The notes beneath the pieces are model-generated. The model had not been told where the DNA came from and did not search any database. It saw nothing but the letters and a program-made list of their open reading frames with translations. Shown in pieces: positions 63,583 to 64,000 of a stretch of 64,000 nucleotides of DNA. Source of the DNA: Pluralibacter gergoviae ATCC 33028 = NBRC 105706. Its GTDB lineage: Bacteria; Pseudomonadota; Gammaproteobacteria; Enterobacterales; Enterobacteriaceae. The stretch spans positions 1 to 64,000 of the forward strand of contig NZ_BCZS01000021.1 of assembly GCF_001598855.1 (NCBI RefSeq). The letters run 5' to 3'. Numbering within the stretch: the stretch's first letter is position 1; each line of letters begins with the position of its first letter. A program made the position numbers and the translations under genes.

Positions 63583-64000
63583 ATGCTTCTTTTGGCGCTT
63601 CCGGCAGCGGCCAGCCGCCGAGACGCTTCCAGCGGTTAACGATTTCGCAGAACAACTGTGCCGTCTGCTCGGTATCGTACAGCGCTGAGTGGGCCTGATT
63701 GCCGTCAAATGCCATACCGGCGGCAATGCAGGCCTTCGACAGCACGGTCTGTCCCAGCGCCAGGCCGCTGAGGGCTGCCGTATCGAAGGTCACGAAAGGG
63801 TGAAACGGATTACGTTTAAGGTTAGCGCGTCCGGCGGCAGCCATCATGAAGCTGTGGTCGAAGGTGGCGTTGTGGGCCACCATAATGGCGCGGTTGCAGT
63901 TCTGATCCTTCATGCCCTTGCGCACTTCTTTAAAAATAGCGTGCAGGGCGTCGTGTTCACTGACCGCGCCGCGCAGCGGATTATTCGGATCGATACCGTT
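63581..64000 (-). CDS. rnt: Ribonuclease T, C-terminal 139 residues (start outside window)
   Basis: A DEDD-type 3'-5' exonuclease for tRNA end turnover and maturation of stable RNAs. The frame is open to the window edge. Visible: [16 protein letters not shown], the ExoII Asp in [14 protein letters not shown], and ExoIII with catalytic His in [14 protein letters not shown]. The N-terminal ExoI part (DxE) is beyond position 64000. Confidence 0.95.
   Translation of the reverse strand, partial: NGIDPNNPLRGAVSEHDALHAIFKEVRKGMKDQNCNRAIMVAHNATFDHSFMMAAAGRANLKRNPFHPFVTFDTAALSGLALGQTVLSKACIAAGMAFDGNQAHSALYDTEQTAQLFCEIVNRWKRLGGWPLPEAPKEA

Overview
The window is chromosomal DNA of an enterobacterium (Enterobacteriaceae). 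Most of it is the Escherichia coli 37-38 min backbone, read as aroH, ppsR, ppsA, rprA, ydiK, ydiJ, menI, sufABCDSE, ldtE, lpp, pykF, fumD and then, after an accessory stretch, valV/W-type tRNAs, mdtK, ribC, cfa, punC, punR, purR, cydH, ydhP, sodB, mepH, grxD and rnt. The backbone genes are GC-rich and their products are close to E. coli proteins. The arrangement is compatible with Enterobacter, Kluyvera, Leclercia or Klebsiella relatives, but the sequence alone does not fix the genus.

Layout. 0-0.56 kb: right end of an IS200/IS605-type element with the C-terminal half of a TnpB; it abuts the stop codon of hmuV. 0.56-4.2 kb: Fur-controlled heme operon hmuSTUV without a neighbouring receptor. 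4.3-9.1 kb: aroH with a TrpR operator, then ppsR and ppsA flanking a Cra site. 9.2-15.5 kb: sRNA rprA, ydiK, ydiJ-menI and an lpxP-like acyltransferase that sits where E. coli has ydiH. 15.8-22.5 kb: suf Fe-S operon with a Fur box, then ldtE. 22.5-25.1 kb: lpp, pykF (Cra site), fumD.

Accessory block 1 (25.1-38.6 kb): a TetR regulator; a 3-dehydroshikimate dehydratase-like gene followed by a ModA-like protein with no signal peptide; a convergent TonB receptor plus FecCD/MolBC-type ABC transporter with a ModE-like palindrome in front of its binding protein; a second FepCDG-type operon ending in an RpiR/SIS regulator; a PgeF/YfiH-family gene; and a 46-residue acidic protein. Accessory block 2 (38.7-47.9 kb): an eight-gene unit (cytosine-deaminase-like amidohydrolase, Rid-family protein, creatininase-family amidohydrolase, NMT1-type ABC transporter, FAD-linked oxidase, OprD-like porin) with a divergent LysR regulator. 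It looks like a complete, unassigned uptake and breakdown route for a small N-heterocycle. Block 3 (48.0-52.2 kb): three tRNA-Val(GAC) genes, then an AT-richer LysR, class-V aminotransferase and amino-acid permease cluster inserted next to mdtK.

52.5-64 kb is again ordinary backbone. The most interesting parts are block 2, the possible molybdate/catechol module in block 1, and the IS605 end whose guide-position sequence reads into hmuV.
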